A stretch of DNA of 64,000 nt from Bacillota bacterium (GCA_021781745.1 JAJXWH010000004.1:124001-188000); one strand, 5' to 3'; counted from the first letter of the stretch, positions 27,903 to 37,423 are shown. Numbers and translations are program-made. Notes: generated by a model not told the origin, from the sequence alone.

Positions 27903-28745
27903 TTAATCATTTAAACTAACTAATCTTCTTAATTCCTCTACCTCCTTTTCACAGAGATATCTCCACTTGCCTATATCCATATCATTAATTGTTATATTCA
28001 TAATTCGAATTCTTTCTAATTTTATAACCTCAAAACCTAAAGATCCACACATCTTACGAATCTGCCTATTAAGCCCTTGGGTTAATATTATTTTAAATGA
28101 ATTTTCGTTTATTCTAAAAACCTTGCAAGGTCGTGTTTTGACAGTATTAGCTTTGTTCTTACTTAAACTATTTAATTGAATTGTATTTAATTTGTAAATA
28201 TTCTCCTTTGCCGATAAAACTTTTTCACTAATTTCATTTTTTTTAATACCAAGGGTATCACTTATTCTTTTAATACCTGAACCTTCATTGCCAGTAATAT
28301 TAATCCCTTGGGATAATTGCGTTACGAAATTATCATTAAACTCTTTATTAACCTCAACGATATATTCCTTCTCGTGCATATTATCACATTCTAAAATTTC
28401 GTTAGCTAACTCGCCATCATTTGTCATAATAATAAGCCCTTGCGAATCTTTATCTAATCTTCCAACTGGGAAAATGTACTGAGGATATTTTATAAAATCA
28501 ATTATATTATTATCTACATTTTTTTCTGCTGTACAAATAATTCCAGCCGGCTTATTTAATGCAATATATATTTTTTTCTTTGGCAAAACAAGCTTGTCAT
28601 CAAGCAGTATTTCATCTGCTTCTTCAACCCACTGCCCTAATACACAATATTCACCATTTACTTTTATTCTTTTTTCTTCAATTAATTTATTTGTTTCTTT
28701 TCTAGAACAAATTCCATAATTACTAAACAGCTTATTTATTCTCAT
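27903..28745 (-). CDS. rluF: RsuA/RluB/RluF-family rRNA pseudouridine synthase
   Basis: The 280-residue enzyme converts specific uridines to pseudouridine in ribosomal RNA. An N-terminal S4 RNA-binding domain (residues 1-48, RINKLFSNYGICSRKE) is followed by the catalytic domain with KPAGIICT (65-72), FPVGRLDKDSQGLIIMTNDG (catalytic Asp98) and LTQGLNRQIRKMCGSLGFEV. The KMCGSLGF ending favours the RluF (23S U2604) branch, but a small-subunit RsuA assignment cannot be excluded. AAAGGA precedes the ATG. It stands alone. Confidence 0.85.
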   Translation of the reverse strand: MRINKLFSNYGICSRKETNKLIEEKRIKVNGEYCVLGQWVEEADEILLDDKLVLPKKKIYIALNKPAGIICTAEKNVDNNIIDFIKYPQYIFPVGRLDKDSQGLIIMTNDGELANEILECDNMHEKEYIVEVNKEFNDNFVTQLSQGINITGNEGSGIKRISDTLGIKKNEISEKVLSAKENIYKLNTIQLNSLSKNKANTVKTRPCKVFRINENSFKIILTQGLNRQIRKMCGSLGFEVIKLERIRIMNITINDMDIGKWRYLCEKEVEELRRLVSLND

Positions 28746-28912
28746 TTTTTAATTTTCCTTTCAAGTCTATAAAATCAAATTAATATATTAATTTAGTAGA
28801 ATTGTTTTTTCTAGCCCAAATGCTTCCTCGTATAAGTTAATTGTAGCAGAATACCACCTAGTCTAGCTATAGTAACAGTTAAAGTAAAAATACATTGCCG
28901 TAAATAAATAAA

Positions 28913-28940
28913 GCTCAAATCTTTAAAGTAAGATTTAAGC
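28913..28940 (-). terminator. Terminator of the alpha-amylase gene
   Basis: Eleven-base arms (28913-28923, 28930-28940) with one G-U pair are followed on the minus strand by TTTATTTATTT, ten bases after the stop. Confidence 0.6.
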
Positions 28941-28949
28941 AAATAGTTA

Positions 28950-30803
28950 TTATATTTCTTTTACCCATATAGAATAAGAGCCATCCCGCACACTAAAAAC
29001 ACCGCATCCATTATTATCTATTATTACTCTTGCTTGGAACTGGTTACTTAGATCTATCCACGTTTCTCCAATATGCTTATGTCCAACATACATGGTTTTA
29101 TTACCTCCAGTGTTAACTGTAATTACAGCTGCAAGTCCAGAATCTTTATGATCATCGTCTCCTTCTCGTGTCCAACCTATAATAGAAGCATTATCCATAT
29201 AATCGTGCTGTTCTCCATATGCAAAATTCTTCCTTGCTTTCAAAAGTATATTAAGTTTATCTTTCAATCCTTGAAAATTTTTCTCTGGTATCCCATAATA
29301 ATCTCCATAAAAAACACATGGGTATCCTTCCTTCCTAGTTAATATAAATGTATAAGCCAATAGTTTAAACCAAGGTTGTACCCATGATTCTAATGATTGC
29401 CCAAGTTGAGTATCATGATTATCAACAAAGGTAACTGCTTTGTCTGGCCTTATTTTTAAAAAAGTATTATCTGTTAATTTTCTCATGTCAAAATTTCCAA
29501 AAGAATTACTGGCACTATAAAAATTAAAATGTAGTGGCACGTCAAATAAATTCATACTGTTATTACTTTTTTCCATATAATAATTTAATTTATTAACATC
29601 ATGGGTCCAATATTCTCCAACTGCAAATAATTCTTTTTTACTGTTTTCTCGAATATTCTTAAGCCATTTTGAAAAAAAATCAAATCTAATATGTTTAATA
29701 GCGTCCAATCTAAAACCATCTACCTTTGTTTGCTCTAAGTACCATTGTCCCCAATTATTTAGTTCATTTATTACATTCGGGTTGTCCATATCTAAATCTG
29801 CAAACATTAAAAAATCATAATTCCCATTTTCTAAATCTACATCCTCTTCCCATTCTTTACCTTCAAATTTAAAAATACCGTGTTCCTTTGAAATATCATC
29901 AAAATCTACACCATCAAAGTCTTTTGCACTCCATTTGTACTTAGAATACTTATTACCTCTACCTGGAAAATTAAAAACAGTATGTGCTCTAATTTCTCTT
30001 TTCTCACCTATGTATTCATTTCTATTACTATCTGAAACTGGCCTTGCAAGCACAATTTCTGATTCATCAGCTCCCGCTTTATGATTAAATACTACATCTC
30101 CATAAATTTTAATATTATTCTTATGGGCAGCCTCAATAGCTTTTAAATATTCATTCTTAGTACCGTATTTTGTTCTAACAGTTCCCTTCTGATTAAATTC
30201 TCCTAAGTCATATAAATCATATGCCCCATAGCCAACATCATAAATTCCATTTGTTGCTTTATAAGCTGGAGGAAGCCATAGGGCCGTTATTCCGACACTT
30301 TGCAACTCTTCAGCACTTTCTATGACCTTATTCCAAAGAGACCCATCACATGGATAGTACCATTCAAAATATTGCATCATAGTTTCATTTATTCTAACAT
30401 TTTTAAGAACTTGTTGTGATTTCTCTTCAAATTCTATTTTTTTTACAACTTCCTCTAAAGCCTTTATATGTTTTAATTTATAGGATTTATTTATTTTAAA
30501 TGGTCTTTTAAATATTTTATTTTGTTTTACTAAATCCTTTTTTAAATTTTCTACTCCAACTTTAATTGATTCATCAATATTTAAATCTCTAACTTCTTTA
30601 TTTTCATATTCAATTGTCTTATCTTCGTCTTCTTGTGTTTCACCAATATCTATTGATTGTATTTTTTCTTCTTTACTCTCATTTTCGATATCTCTAGGTT
30701 CATCCTTTGAATAATCTTTATATTTTAATATTTTTTCTTTGAAAATATCATCAATTCTTAATTCTTGAAGTTTCAATTTTATTGCCTTACTAATCTTCCC
30801 CAT
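28950..30803 (-). CDS. Cytoplasmic alpha-amylase (GH13) with charged N-terminal extension
   Basis: This 617-residue GH13 enzyme hydrolyses alpha-1,4 glucans. The barrel begins near residue 140 with TMMQYFEWYYPCDG, a subfamily 5-type opening. The conserved regions are YGDVVFNHKAG, VDGFRLDAIKH (nucleophile Asp367), FAVGEYW (acid/base Glu397) and FVDNHDTQ (Asp464). No signal peptide is present, so it probably degrades internal glycogen/granulose or imported maltodextrins. The first ~135 residues are Lys/Glu-rich and unrelated to known amylase domains. An in-frame ATG occurs at 30836, but GGGGGTAAAA directly precedes the ATG at 30803, which is preferred. Confidence 0.9.
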   Translation of the reverse strand: MGKISKAIKLKLQELRIDDIFKEKILKYKDYSKDEPRDIENESKEEKIQSIDIGETQEDEDKTIEYENKEVRDLNIDESIKVGVENLKKDLVKQNKIFKRPFKINKSYKLKHIKALEEVVKKIEFEEKSQQVLKNVRINETMMQYFEWYYPCDGSLWNKVIESAEELQSVGITALWLPPAYKATNGIYDVGYGAYDLYDLGEFNQKGTVRTKYGTKNEYLKAIEAAHKNNIKIYGDVVFNHKAGADESEIVLARPVSDSNRNEYIGEKREIRAHTVFNFPGRGNKYSKYKWSAKDFDGVDFDDISKEHGIFKFEGKEWEEDVDLENGNYDFLMFADLDMDNPNVINELNNWGQWYLEQTKVDGFRLDAIKHIRFDFFSKWLKNIRENSKKELFAVGEYWTHDVNKLNYYMEKSNNSMNLFDVPLHFNFYSASNSFGNFDMRKLTDNTFLKIRPDKAVTFVDNHDTQLGQSLESWVQPWFKLLAYTFILTRKEGYPCVFYGDYYGIPEKNFQGLKDKLNILLKARKNFAYGEQHDYMDNASIIGWTREGDDDHKDSGLAAVITVNTGGNKTMYVGHKHIGETWIDLSNQFQARVIIDNNGCGVFSVRDGSYSIWVKEI

Positions 30804-30958
30804 TTTTACCCCCAGTAAATATAATTTCTGTAACAAAATTATATAATTATTCGTTTATACCATTTTCTTTAATATTACTTTTTAGCAGTCTCTTAATTTA
30901 AATTATACCACATTTTTCTACATATGTTTTTCAAGGGAAATTCTTAACATAAAAATAA

Positions 30959-30984
30959 AGGTTAATTTATAAAAAAATTACCCT
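30959..30984 (-). terminator. Terminator of hslO
   Basis: Ten-base arms (30959-30968, 30975-30984) are followed on the minus strand by TTTATTTTTA, 38 bases beyond the stop. Confidence 0.55.
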
Positions 30985-31021
30985 CTATTTTAATTACAAT
31001 TTATTTAATTCTAAACAGGAT

Positions 31022-31900
31022 TTAGCTATTTTTTAATAACTGACCTATTTGTTCATTAGTAAATTCATATTTAGTATTACAGAAATTACATACAATTTCT
31101 TCTGTCTTCTTATCATCATATATTTCTTGAAGTGTTTCTTTTCCTACTGATATTAATGCTTTTTCCACTCTATCTCTAGAACAGTCACATTTATATTCTG
31201 GGTTTATTGATTCTAATATTTTTAAATCCATACCTTCAAATATAAATTCTAAGATTTCTTCGATAGTCTTTCCTTCACTAATTAAAGTAGTTATTGGTGG
31301 AATTTCTTCCAATCTATATGTTACTACATCCGCAAGTAGTTCATCTGCACCTGGCATCATTTGTACAATGAATCCTCCTGCCGCTTTAATAGATAAATCT
31401 TTATCTACTAATACTCCAAGTGATACTGCCGATGGTGTTTGTTCTGATACAGTAAAATAATATGCGAAATCTTCTGCAATTTCCCCAGTTTGTATTGGCA
31501 CTTGTCCAACATATGGATCTTTTAGGCCTAAATCCTTTATTACGTATAAAATACCATCTGTTCCAATAGCACCGCCAACATCTAATTTACCTTTTTCATT
31601 AAGTGGTCTATTAATATATGGATTACCTATAAACCCTTTTACAGAGGCATCATTATGACCTGTTACAGTAATCCCTTTTGCTTCTCCATTTCCATTTATC
31701 TTTAATGTTATAACTTCTTTTTCATTTTTTAAAGTTGTTCCCATTAATGCACCAGCAGTCAACATTCTACCAAAAGCAGCTGCTGCAACAGGTGTACATT
31801 CATGTATCTTGCTTCCATAGTTTACTAATTCAGTAGTAATTCCAGCAATTATTCTAACCATTCCATCTTTTGCAGTTGCTTTAATTATCTTATCTTGCAT
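31022..31900 (-). CDS. hslO: Redox-regulated chaperone Hsp33
   Basis: The 292-residue holdase chaperone is switched on by oxidation. The N-terminal folding domain has the family segments [13 protein letters not shown] and [19 protein letters not shown] with [14 protein letters not shown]. The C-terminal redox switch has the four zinc cysteines Cys238-x-Cys240 and Cys271-x2-Cys274. The length fits the family. Acting in the cytosol, it protects proteins under oxidative stress, which suits an anaerobe exposed to oxygen. AGGAGATG precedes the ATG. A short tandem repeat lies just upstream of the gene. Confidence 0.95.
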   Translation of the reverse strand: MQDKIIKATAKDGMVRIIAGITTELVNYGSKIHECTPVAAAAFGRMLTAGALMGTTLKNEKEVITLKINGNGEAKGITVTGHNDASVKGFIGNPYINRPLNEKGKLDVGGAIGTDGILYVIKDLGLKDPYVGQVPIQTGEIAEDFAYYFTVSEQTPSAVSLGVLVDKDLSIKAAGGFIVQMMPGADELLADVVTYRLEEIPPITTLISEGKTIEEILEFIFEGMDLKILESINPEYKCDCSRDRVEKALISVGKETLQEIYDDKKTEEIVCNFCNTKYEFTNEQIGQLLKNS

Positions 31901-31924
31901 ATTTGTTTCATCTCCTACTTTATT

Positions 31925-31969
31925 CAGTTAAGAGTTAACAGTTAAGAGTTAACAGTTAACAGTTAACTG
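31925..31969. repeat. CAGTTAA-type tandem repeat
   Basis: The segment is built of 7-mers CAGTTAA/GAGTTAA/CAGTTAAC in tandem, ending in a short palindrome. The same words make up the arms of the inverted-repeat element at 52703-52833, so both belong to one extragenic repeat family. Confidence 0.8.
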
Positions 31970-31987
31970 GTTTTATTATATTTTTCT

Positions 31988-32731
31988 TTACAATTGTTTC
32001 TTCACAACATAAAGTACTCTTTCACTATTTTCATTTACTTTATTATTAGAATACCCTTCAAACTTATTTATTATTTTAAATTTACATTTAGTTAGCATTT
32101 CTTCTATATATTCTTCTTTATATGCACGCTCAAAATGTTCTTCTTGAAATTTTTCATAAAGATTATTTTCAGTTTTTACAAAAAAAGTTAAAAACATATT
32201 TAATATATCATCTTCAAAAGAATTTTCCCATGCGTAAAAAATATCATCACAATTATAAGTAAATATATTATTCCCTAGTATTGAAGAAAGTTTATAATAT
32301 GAATTTATATCAAAGATAAACAATCCTTCTTCATTTAAGTGCTCATAAACATTCGAGAAATAACTAAATAACTCTTCATCTTCGGTTATATAGTTAGTGC
32401 TGTCAAGAACAGATGTTATAAGGTCAAATTTTTTATTTAAACTTAACTCGCACATATCCTGACATATTACTTTAGCTTTAATTTTATTCTTTTTAAATTT
32501 ATCAAAAGCTACATTTAACATATCATTTGATAAATCAACAGCGTATATGTTTTTAAAATTTTTCCCTACTCTAACTGCCACATTACCTGTGCCACAGGCT
32601 AAGTCTAAATAGTCCTGAAATTTCACATTATTTTCTTTGCAAAGATCTATAATTTTTTTCTCAACATTATCATAATCAATATCTTCATATATTAATTCAT
32701 CATATATGTTTGCAAACTCCTTATATGCCAT
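31988..32731 (-). CDS. Class I SAM-dependent methyltransferase
   Basis: The 247-residue methyltransferase has SAM-binding motif I YLDLACGTGNVA (41-52), motif II YAVDLSNDML, and the segment FDLITSVLDSTNYI after strand 4. The rest fits methyltransferase domain 25-type proteins. The substrate is not evident. It lies upstream of hslO but is separated from it by a repeat, so co-transcription is uncertain. The start is ATG with GAGGGCGTG about 10 bases before it. Confidence 0.82.
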   Translation of the reverse strand: MAYKEFANIYDELIYEDIDYDNVEKKIIDLCKENNVKFQDYLDLACGTGNVAVRVGKNFKNIYAVDLSNDMLNVAFDKFKKNKIKAKVICQDMCELSLNKKFDLITSVLDSTNYITEDEELFSYFSNVYEHLNEEGLFIFDINSYYKLSSILGNNIFTYNCDDIFYAWENSFEDDILNMFLTFFVKTENNLYEKFQEEHFERAYKEEYIEEMLTKCKFKIINKFEGYSNNKVNENSERVLYVVKKQL

Positions 32732-32827
32732 TTAAATTATCACGCCCTCAATTTAAGTATACTAATTCATCTAATATATTATATCGTAATTCTTTACTTA
32801 GTCAAATTAGCCAACACTTGCCAGGCG

Positions 32828-33052
32828 CTATTTTATATTATTTTTCTTTCTCTTTGCCATTATTCCACCTATTCGGCCTGTTTCAACAGAAGATAGTCCC
32901 CCCCATCCTTCTTTCTTAACTTTATCAGTTAATCCTAACTCTTCAGCAATTTCATACTTAATTTTCTCTCTTACCTTCTCTTGTTCCGTAAGTTCTTTAT
33001 TTGCCTTAATCTTAGCCTTTATAATTTTTTTTACTGATTTATTATTGCTCAT
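32828..33052 (-). CDS. Small acid-soluble spore protein, alpha/beta-type-like
   Basis: The 74-residue basic protein has the SASP C-terminal signature: EIAEELGLTDKVKKEGWGG followed by LSSVETGRIGG (compare the classic LTSRxNGxxGG) and a Lys-rich tail. Such proteins coat and protect DNA in the dormant spore core. It has a longer Lys-rich N-terminus than the standard SASP, and the usual germination-protease site is not obvious. A sigma-G-like promoter match lies about 65 bp upstream, as expected for a forespore gene. TAGGGATG precedes the ATG. Confidence 0.8.
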   Translation of the reverse strand: MSNNKSVKKIIKAKIKANKELTEQEKVREKIKYEIAEELGLTDKVKKEGWGGLSSVETGRIGGIMAKRKKNNIK

Positions 33053-33115
33053 TTTACATCCCTACCAATCTATTTTAAATTTTTTCATCTCTAAATTTTG
33101 TTGCTTTCCTAATGA

Positions 33116-33147
33116 TAACTATGAATTAATTCTTTTAAAATTATTCT
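33116..33147 (-). promoter_or_regulatory. Candidate sigma-G-like promoter of the SASP gene
   Basis: On the minus strand AGAATA (33142-33147) and CATAGTTA (33116-33123) are 18 bases apart, close to the sigma-G pattern TGAATA...CATACTA. The gene product supports forespore expression. The match is imperfect. Confidence 0.4.
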
Positions 33148-33411
33148 AATCAAATTTATCTTAAATAAAGAAATACAGTAAAACTAAACATTATTGTTAT
33201 TATTATTTCCTTCAAGTGTTTGTACTATTCGAAGAAAAAATATTTTCAAAGAATTACTTAAATTTTGTTGAACTATATTATGCTCATGTTACAGTACAAC
33301 TGACTTATGGTATAAATATGCATAAATATACACTTAAGTTTATACTCTTTCTAATTAATGGAATAATAATAGACAATGAATAGTTTTTTTCAACTTATTT
33401 TGCTCAATCAC

Positions 33412-33440
33412 TTGATATTTATTGAATATTTAACTATAGT
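33412..33440 (+). promoter_or_regulatory. Sigma-A promoter of the asd-dapA-dapB operon
   Basis: TTGATA (33412-33417), a 17-bp spacer and TATAGT (33435-33440) lie 47 bases before the GTG start. The remaining 33148-33411 stretch was read for a lysine riboswitch; none of its conserved segments was seen. Confidence 0.65.
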
Positions 33441-33487
33441 ATTTGTATATGTAAAAATAATTATAAATAAATTTAGGAGGGATTATT

Positions 33488-34480
33488 GTGTATAATGTTG
33501 CAATAGTTGGGGCTACTGGAAATGTAGGAAGAAAATTTTTAGAAATCTTAGAAGAAAGAAACTTTCCAGTAAAAAATTTATATCTTTTCGCATCAAAAAG
33601 ATCAGAAGGTAGTACTTTACCATTTAAAGGAAAGGACTATGTTGTTGAAGAAACTTGCGAAAAAAATATAAAAGATAAAAAAATTGATTATGCACTATTT
33701 TCAGCTGGTGGAGATGCTAGTAAAGAATTTGCACCTGTATTTGCAGAGTATGGGGCTGTAGTAATTGATAATAGTAGTGCTTGGAGAATGGATCCTGAGG
33801 TACCACTTGTAGTGCCAGAAGTTAATCCAGAGGATATAAAACTTCATAAAGGAATTATCGCAAATCCAAATTGTTCTACAATTCAAGCTATGCCTATAAT
33901 GAAAGCTTTACATGATAAATATGGCATAAAAAGAATTGTATATTCTACTTATCAAGCAGTATCAGGAGCAGGTATCCAAGGTATTAAAGATTTAGAGGAT
34001 GGAGTTAAAGGCATAGCACCTAAGAAATTCCCTTATCCTATAGCAGGTAATGTATTACCTCATATCGATGTTTTCTTAGAAGATGGCTATACTAAAGAAG
34101 AAGAAAAAATGATTAAGGAAACAAGAAAAATACTTCATGAACCAAATTTAAGAGTAACTGCTACTACTGCCAGAGTTGCTGTACTTAATGGTCATAGTGA
34201 AAGTATCAATGTTGAGTTAAATTCAGAATTTGATATAAAAGATATTTTTGAATTATTAGGAAACACTGCAGGTGTAACTGTATATGATGATGTTAAGGAA
34301 TTAAAATATCCTACTGCACTTGAAGTTTCTGGAAAAGATGACGTTTATGTTGGAAGAATTAGAAGAGATTTCAGTGTAGACAATGGTCTAAACTTATGGG
34401 TTGTTGGTGATAACATAAGAAAAGGAGCAGCTCTTAATGCTATTCAAATAGCTGAAATTATGATTAAAGACAATAAATAG
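33488..34480 (+). CDS. asd: Aspartate-semialdehyde dehydrogenase
   Basis: This 330-residue enzyme reduces aspartyl phosphate to aspartate semialdehyde, the branch point to lysine/diaminopimelate, methionine and threonine. The N-terminal NADP-binding site is VAIVGATGNVGRKF (4-17), the catalytic cysteine is Cys129 in NPNCSTIQ, and GHSESINVEL and the closing RRDFSVDNGLNLWVVGDNIRKGAALNA are family marks. The start is GTG with AGGAGG seven bases upstream. It heads an operon with dapA (29-base gap) and dapB. Aspartokinase is not in the window. Confidence 0.95.
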   Translation: MYNVAIVGATGNVGRKFLEILEERNFPVKNLYLFASKRSEGSTLPFKGKDYVVEETCEKNIKDKKIDYALFSAGGDASKEFAPVFAEYGAVVIDNSSAWRMDPEVPLVVPEVNPEDIKLHKGIIANPNCSTIQAMPIMKALHDKYGIKRIVYSTYQAVSGAGIQGIKDLEDGVKGIAPKKFPYPIAGNVLPHIDVFLEDGYTKEEEKMIKETRKILHEPNLRVTATTARVAVLNGHSESINVELNSEFDIKDIFELLGNTAGVTVYDDVKELKYPTALEVSGKDDVYVGRIRRDFSVDNGLNLWVVGDNIRKGAALNAIQIAEIMIKDNK

Positions 34481-34509
34481 TCTATAGCAATTATGTTGGG
34501 GGAATCTAA

Positions 34510-35388
34510 ATGTCAATATTTCAAGGCTCGGCTGTAGCTATAGTAACCCCTTTTAATGAAAATGGAGTTAACTTCGAAAAACTTAAAGAATTATTAGAAT
34601 GGCACATTAGTCAAGGTACTGATGCTATTGTAATTTGTGGTACTACAGGTGAAGCTACTACAATGACAGAAAAAGAGAAAAAAGATACAATTAAATTTAC
34701 AGTTGATATAATAAACAAAAGAATTCCTGTAATTGCAGGTACTGGTTCAAACAATACTGCTTCTTCTATTTATATGAGTAAGTATGCTGAAAGTGTTGGG
34801 GTTGATGGACTTCTTGTCATTACTCCTTATTACAATAAGACTACTCAAAAAGGTTTAGTAAAACATTTTAAAGCTATTAATGATGAAGTAAAAACACCAA
34901 TAATACTTTATAATGTTCCTAGCAGAACTGGAGTAAATATTACTCCAAAAACATTAGCTGAGCTTTCAAAGTTAAATAATGTTTCTGCTATAAAAGAAGC
35001 AAGTGGAGACATCAGTCAAATAGCACAAATGAAAGCATTATGCAGAGATTCTATTGATATTTATTCTGGTAATGATGACCAAATTGTTTCTATTATGTCA
35101 CTAGGTGGAAAAGGTGTAATATCCGTCTTAGCTAATATAATTCCAAATAAAGTGCATAATATAGCTAAAGAATGTTTAAACAATAATTTTAAGGAAGCTT
35201 TAGATATCCAGCTAGATACTTTAGCATTAACTAACACTTTATTTATAGAAACAAATCCAATCCCAGTTAAAACAGCTATGAATCTTATGGGATTCGATGT
35301 TGGTCCTTTAAGGCTTCCTCTTTGCGAAATGGATAGTAACAATGAAGAAATACTAAAAGCTGCTTTGATAGATAATAAATTGATGTAA
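34510..35388 (+). CDS. dapA: 4-Hydroxy-tetrahydrodipicolinate synthase
   Basis: This 292-residue TIM-barrel aldolase joins pyruvate and aspartate semialdehyde, the first step specific to diaminopimelate, lysine and dipicolinate. It shows the GTTGEATT pyruvate-binding loop (44-51), [14 protein letters not shown], catalytic Tyr134 in LYNVPSRTG and the Schiff-base Lys162 in AIKEASGD. Its product line also feeds dipicolinic acid in spores. TTGGGGG precedes the ATG. It is nine bases upstream of dapB in the same operon. Confidence 0.96.
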   Translation: MSIFQGSAVAIVTPFNENGVNFEKLKELLEWHISQGTDAIVICGTTGEATTMTEKEKKDTIKFTVDIINKRIPVIAGTGSNNTASSIYMSKYAESVGVDGLLVITPYYNKTTQKGLVKHFKAINDEVKTPIILYNVPSRTGVNITPKTLAELSKLNNVSAIKEASGDISQIAQMKALCRDSIDIYSGNDDQIVSIMSLGGKGVISVLANIIPNKVHNIAKECLNNNFKEALDIQLDTLALTNTLFIETNPIPVKTAMNLMGFDVGPLRLPLCEMDSNNEEILKAALIDNKLM

Positions 35389-35397
35389 GGTGATAAG

Positions 35398-36153
35398 ATG
35401 ATAAAAATAGTATTAAATGGTTGCTCAGGTAAAATGGGTAAAATGATTACTGAGTGTGCTGCAAAATTTAAAGGTGTAGAAATAATTGCCGGAATTGATA
35501 AGTATCCTAGCAATGCTTCATACCCAATTTTTGAAACTATACAGGATTTAAATATAGATTATGATGTATTACTAGACTTTTCTAGAGCAGATGCTCTTCA
35601 CGATCTTTTAGAATTAACTGAAAAAACTAACAAACCATTAGTAATATGTTCAACTGGATTTACACAAGACGATTTAGCTTTAATAGATGAAAAAAGTAAA
35701 TCTCTAAAGCTATTTAAGACAGGTAACTTGTCTTATGGAATTAATTTAATATGTTCTCTCTTAAAGAAAATTACTCCAATGCTTTATGGAAACTATGATA
35801 TAGAAATAGTGGAAAAGCATCATAACCAAAAAGTAGACGCACCTAGCGGTACAGCCTTAATGCTTGCTGATGCTGCTAAAGAGTCTATAAAAGATACAAC
35901 TAAGTATGTATTCGGAAGAGAAGGTAATGCTAAGAGAGAAGATAATGAAATAGGTATACATGCAGTTAGAGGCGGAGGTATTATTGGAGATCACGAAGTA
36001 ATCTTTGCTGGAACTGGTGAAGTAATTGAATTAACTCATAAAGCAATATCAAGAGAAGTTTTTGCAGTTGGATCATTAAAAGCATGTGAATTTATGGCTA
36101 CTGTGACTGAACCTGGAATATATGATATGAATGACGTTATTGGTCTTGAATAG
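35398..36153 (+). CDS. dapB: 4-Hydroxy-tetrahydrodipicolinate reductase
   Basis: This 251-residue NAD(P)H reductase makes tetrahydrodipicolinate. The nucleotide-binding loop is [13 protein letters not shown] (5-17). The catalytic region [20 protein letters not shown] contains His141/His142 and Lys145. [20 protein letters not shown] is the dimer/substrate loop. The ribosome binding site AAGGTGAT overlaps the intergenic gap after dapA. It is the last gene of the operon; a complex hairpin region follows. Confidence 0.96.
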   Translation: MIKIVLNGCSGKMGKMITECAAKFKGVEIIAGIDKYPSNASYPIFETIQDLNIDYDVLLDFSRADALHDLLELTEKTNKPLVICSTGFTQDDLALIDEKSKSLKLFKTGNLSYGINLICSLLKKITPMLYGNYDIEIVEKHHNQKVDAPSGTALMLADAAKESIKDTTKYVFGREGNAKREDNEIGIHAVRGGGIIGDHEVIFAGTGEVIELTHKAISREVFAVGSLKACEFMATVTEPGIYDMNDVIGLE

Positions 36154-36173
36154 AAGAACTTTATAAAAACAAA

Positions 36174-36212
36174 CGGTATAGGTCTAAACTATTCTTAGTT
36201 ATGCCCCTACCG
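36174..36212. terminator. Hairpin near the dapB end
   Basis: CGGTATAGG pairs with the CCCCTACCG region (36204-36212) across a long loop. On the minus strand it is followed by TTTGTTTTTAT, so it would stop transcription arriving from the toxin-antitoxin side. On the plus strand it runs directly into the larger hairpin. Confidence 0.5.
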
Positions 36213-36307
36213 AAAAAAGGGACTCTCTTGTTTCGGTTTCATTGAGAATTTGGATTTATAATATCCAAATTCTCAATGAAACACTGCACAAAAGAGTCCC
36301 CTTTTTT
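36213..36307. repeat. Large two-part inverted repeat / bidirectional terminator
   Basis: Outer arms AAAAAAGGGACTCT (36213-36226) and its near-complement (36293-36307, one extra C) bracket an inner perfect 20-bp stem (36236-36255 with 36263-36282, 7-nt loop). A-tract and T-tract at the ends suit termination on both strands between dapB and hepT. The size and perfection exceed an ordinary terminator. Confidence 0.8.
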
Positions 36308-36381
36308 GATACAATATATCTTTCAAAGTATAAACTGAGTTTAAAGTTTTTTATCTCTATAAGGCACAATCAATTAAAAAA

Positions 36382-36810
36382 TTAATTGAGATTAATTAAA
36401 TCTTTAATTGATTTCTCCAATTCATCTACATATTCTAAGTTGTTTTTTAAATCTAAAAGAAGCTCTTCATCTTTTGGCATTTTGTATCTATGTGCTAGTC
36501 TGTTCCTGAGTCTTCTTGACGTAGTATAAAATTCAAAAAAGTTATTGCTAATTACACTTGAATTTTTAATTATCTCCATACCTTCTATTGCTGAAATATC
36601 TACTTTAAATTTATTTAAATGCTTCAAACTTATAGATATATAATCTTCACATAATATATGAAAATCTAAGAAGTATGCTCTTATACTATGAAATAAGAAT
36701 TTTTTAATATTTTCATCACATCTTTCTATTGAGTATATACATTCTCTAAACTCACTTTCCCATTCTTTTAAATCTCTTAGTAATTTTAAAATTCTATCTC
36801 TATTAATCAA
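36382..36810 (-). CDS. HEPN-domain toxin, HepT type
   Basis: This all-helical HEPN protein (142 residues from a TTG at 36810; an in-frame GTG lies at 36819) has the HEPN ribonuclease motif R-x4-H-x-Y in LRNRLAHRY (Arg102, His107, Tyr109 from the TTG start). In known HepT/MntA pairs this protein is an RNase toxin silenced when the partner adds AMP units to that Tyr. It overlaps the partner gene. GGGAGAG with an 8-base gap favours the TTG. The target RNA is unknown. Confidence 0.85.
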   Translation of the reverse strand: MINRDRILKLLRDLKEWESEFRECIYSIERCDENIKKFLFHSIRAYFLDFHILCEDYISISLKHLNKFKVDISAIEGMEIIKNSSVISNNFFEFYTTSRRLRNRLAHRYKMPKDEELLLDLKNNLEYVDELEKSIKDLINLN

Positions 36811-37171
36811 GTAAATCACTCTCCCTCATATGAATAAAATCACTGTTCTCAGCAAAAAATATTTCCACAAACTCATACAACTTTTCAAATGAATTATTTT
36901 TACTATATATTAGATTTGCTTCATTAACAATGTTTTTTAATAATATTTTATCAGTATCTTTACTTAATTTTATAATGTCTACGCCATTATTTAATTCTCT
37001 TTCTAATTCATCTTCTAAAGATAATTCTTTTTCTAAAGATAAATTTCCTATTATAAAAATATCATAATCTGAGTCTTCTCTATAGTCTCCTCTAGCACGA
37101 CTCCCAAATATACCAACGGAATCAAGATTATATTTATACGCTATATTACTAATTACTTCTATTGGATTCAT
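36803..37171 (-). CDS. MNT-domain nucleotidyltransferase antitoxin, MntA type
   Basis: The 122-residue minimal nucleotidyltransferase has the exact G-S-x10-D-x-D motif (GSRARGDYRE then DSDYD, residues 23-37), with Asp35 and Asp37 as metal ligands. It is expected to use ATP to AMPylate the HepT tyrosine and so act as antitoxin. It precedes and overlaps the toxin gene, the usual order for this family. GGTGGGG precedes the ATG. The module sits between two blocks of lysine genes and is probably a mobile insertion. Confidence 0.88.
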   Translation of the reverse strand: MNPIEVISNIAYKYNLDSVGIFGSRARGDYREDSDYDIFIIGNLSLEKELSLEDELERELNNGVDIIKLSKDTDKILLKNIVNEANLIYSKNNSFEKLYEFVEIFFAENSDFIHMRESDLLD

Positions 37172-37330
37172 ATAAAACTAACCCCACCAATCTGTAAGAA
37201 TTTCTAAATATATTTTATCATATATACTAAGTAATATATACACATTCAAACTTAACCTAAATTTATGTGCTACAACAAATTAAATAGCTATCTTTTGCAT
37301 TATGTTGCTATTTACCAAAGTAATCCGTTC

Positions 37331-37423
37331 TTAAAATACTGTCACATACCCTTCTGTTATAAATAGTCTCAAATCTTCTTCTTTATACTTTTTTAGCAGT
37401 TCTCTAACTTCTAAAATTAACAT
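37331..37423 (-). CDS. Possible 30-residue small protein or gene relic
   Basis: An ATG at 37423 preceded by AGGGGGTG opens a 30-codon frame (MLILEVRELLKKYKEEDLRL..., ending VTVF) in the 400-base gap between mntA and the AEC transporter. The helical charged sequence looks like coding DNA, but it could be the truncated N-terminus of a lost gene. Nothing else was recognised in 37172-37570. Confidence 0.35.
   Translation of the reverse strand: MLILEVRELLKKYKEEDLRLFITEGYVTVF

Noticed and set aside
33148..33411. Possible lysine riboswitch ahead of asd
   Set aside because: The conserved lysine-riboswitch segments were not found; only a sigma-A promoter was supportable.
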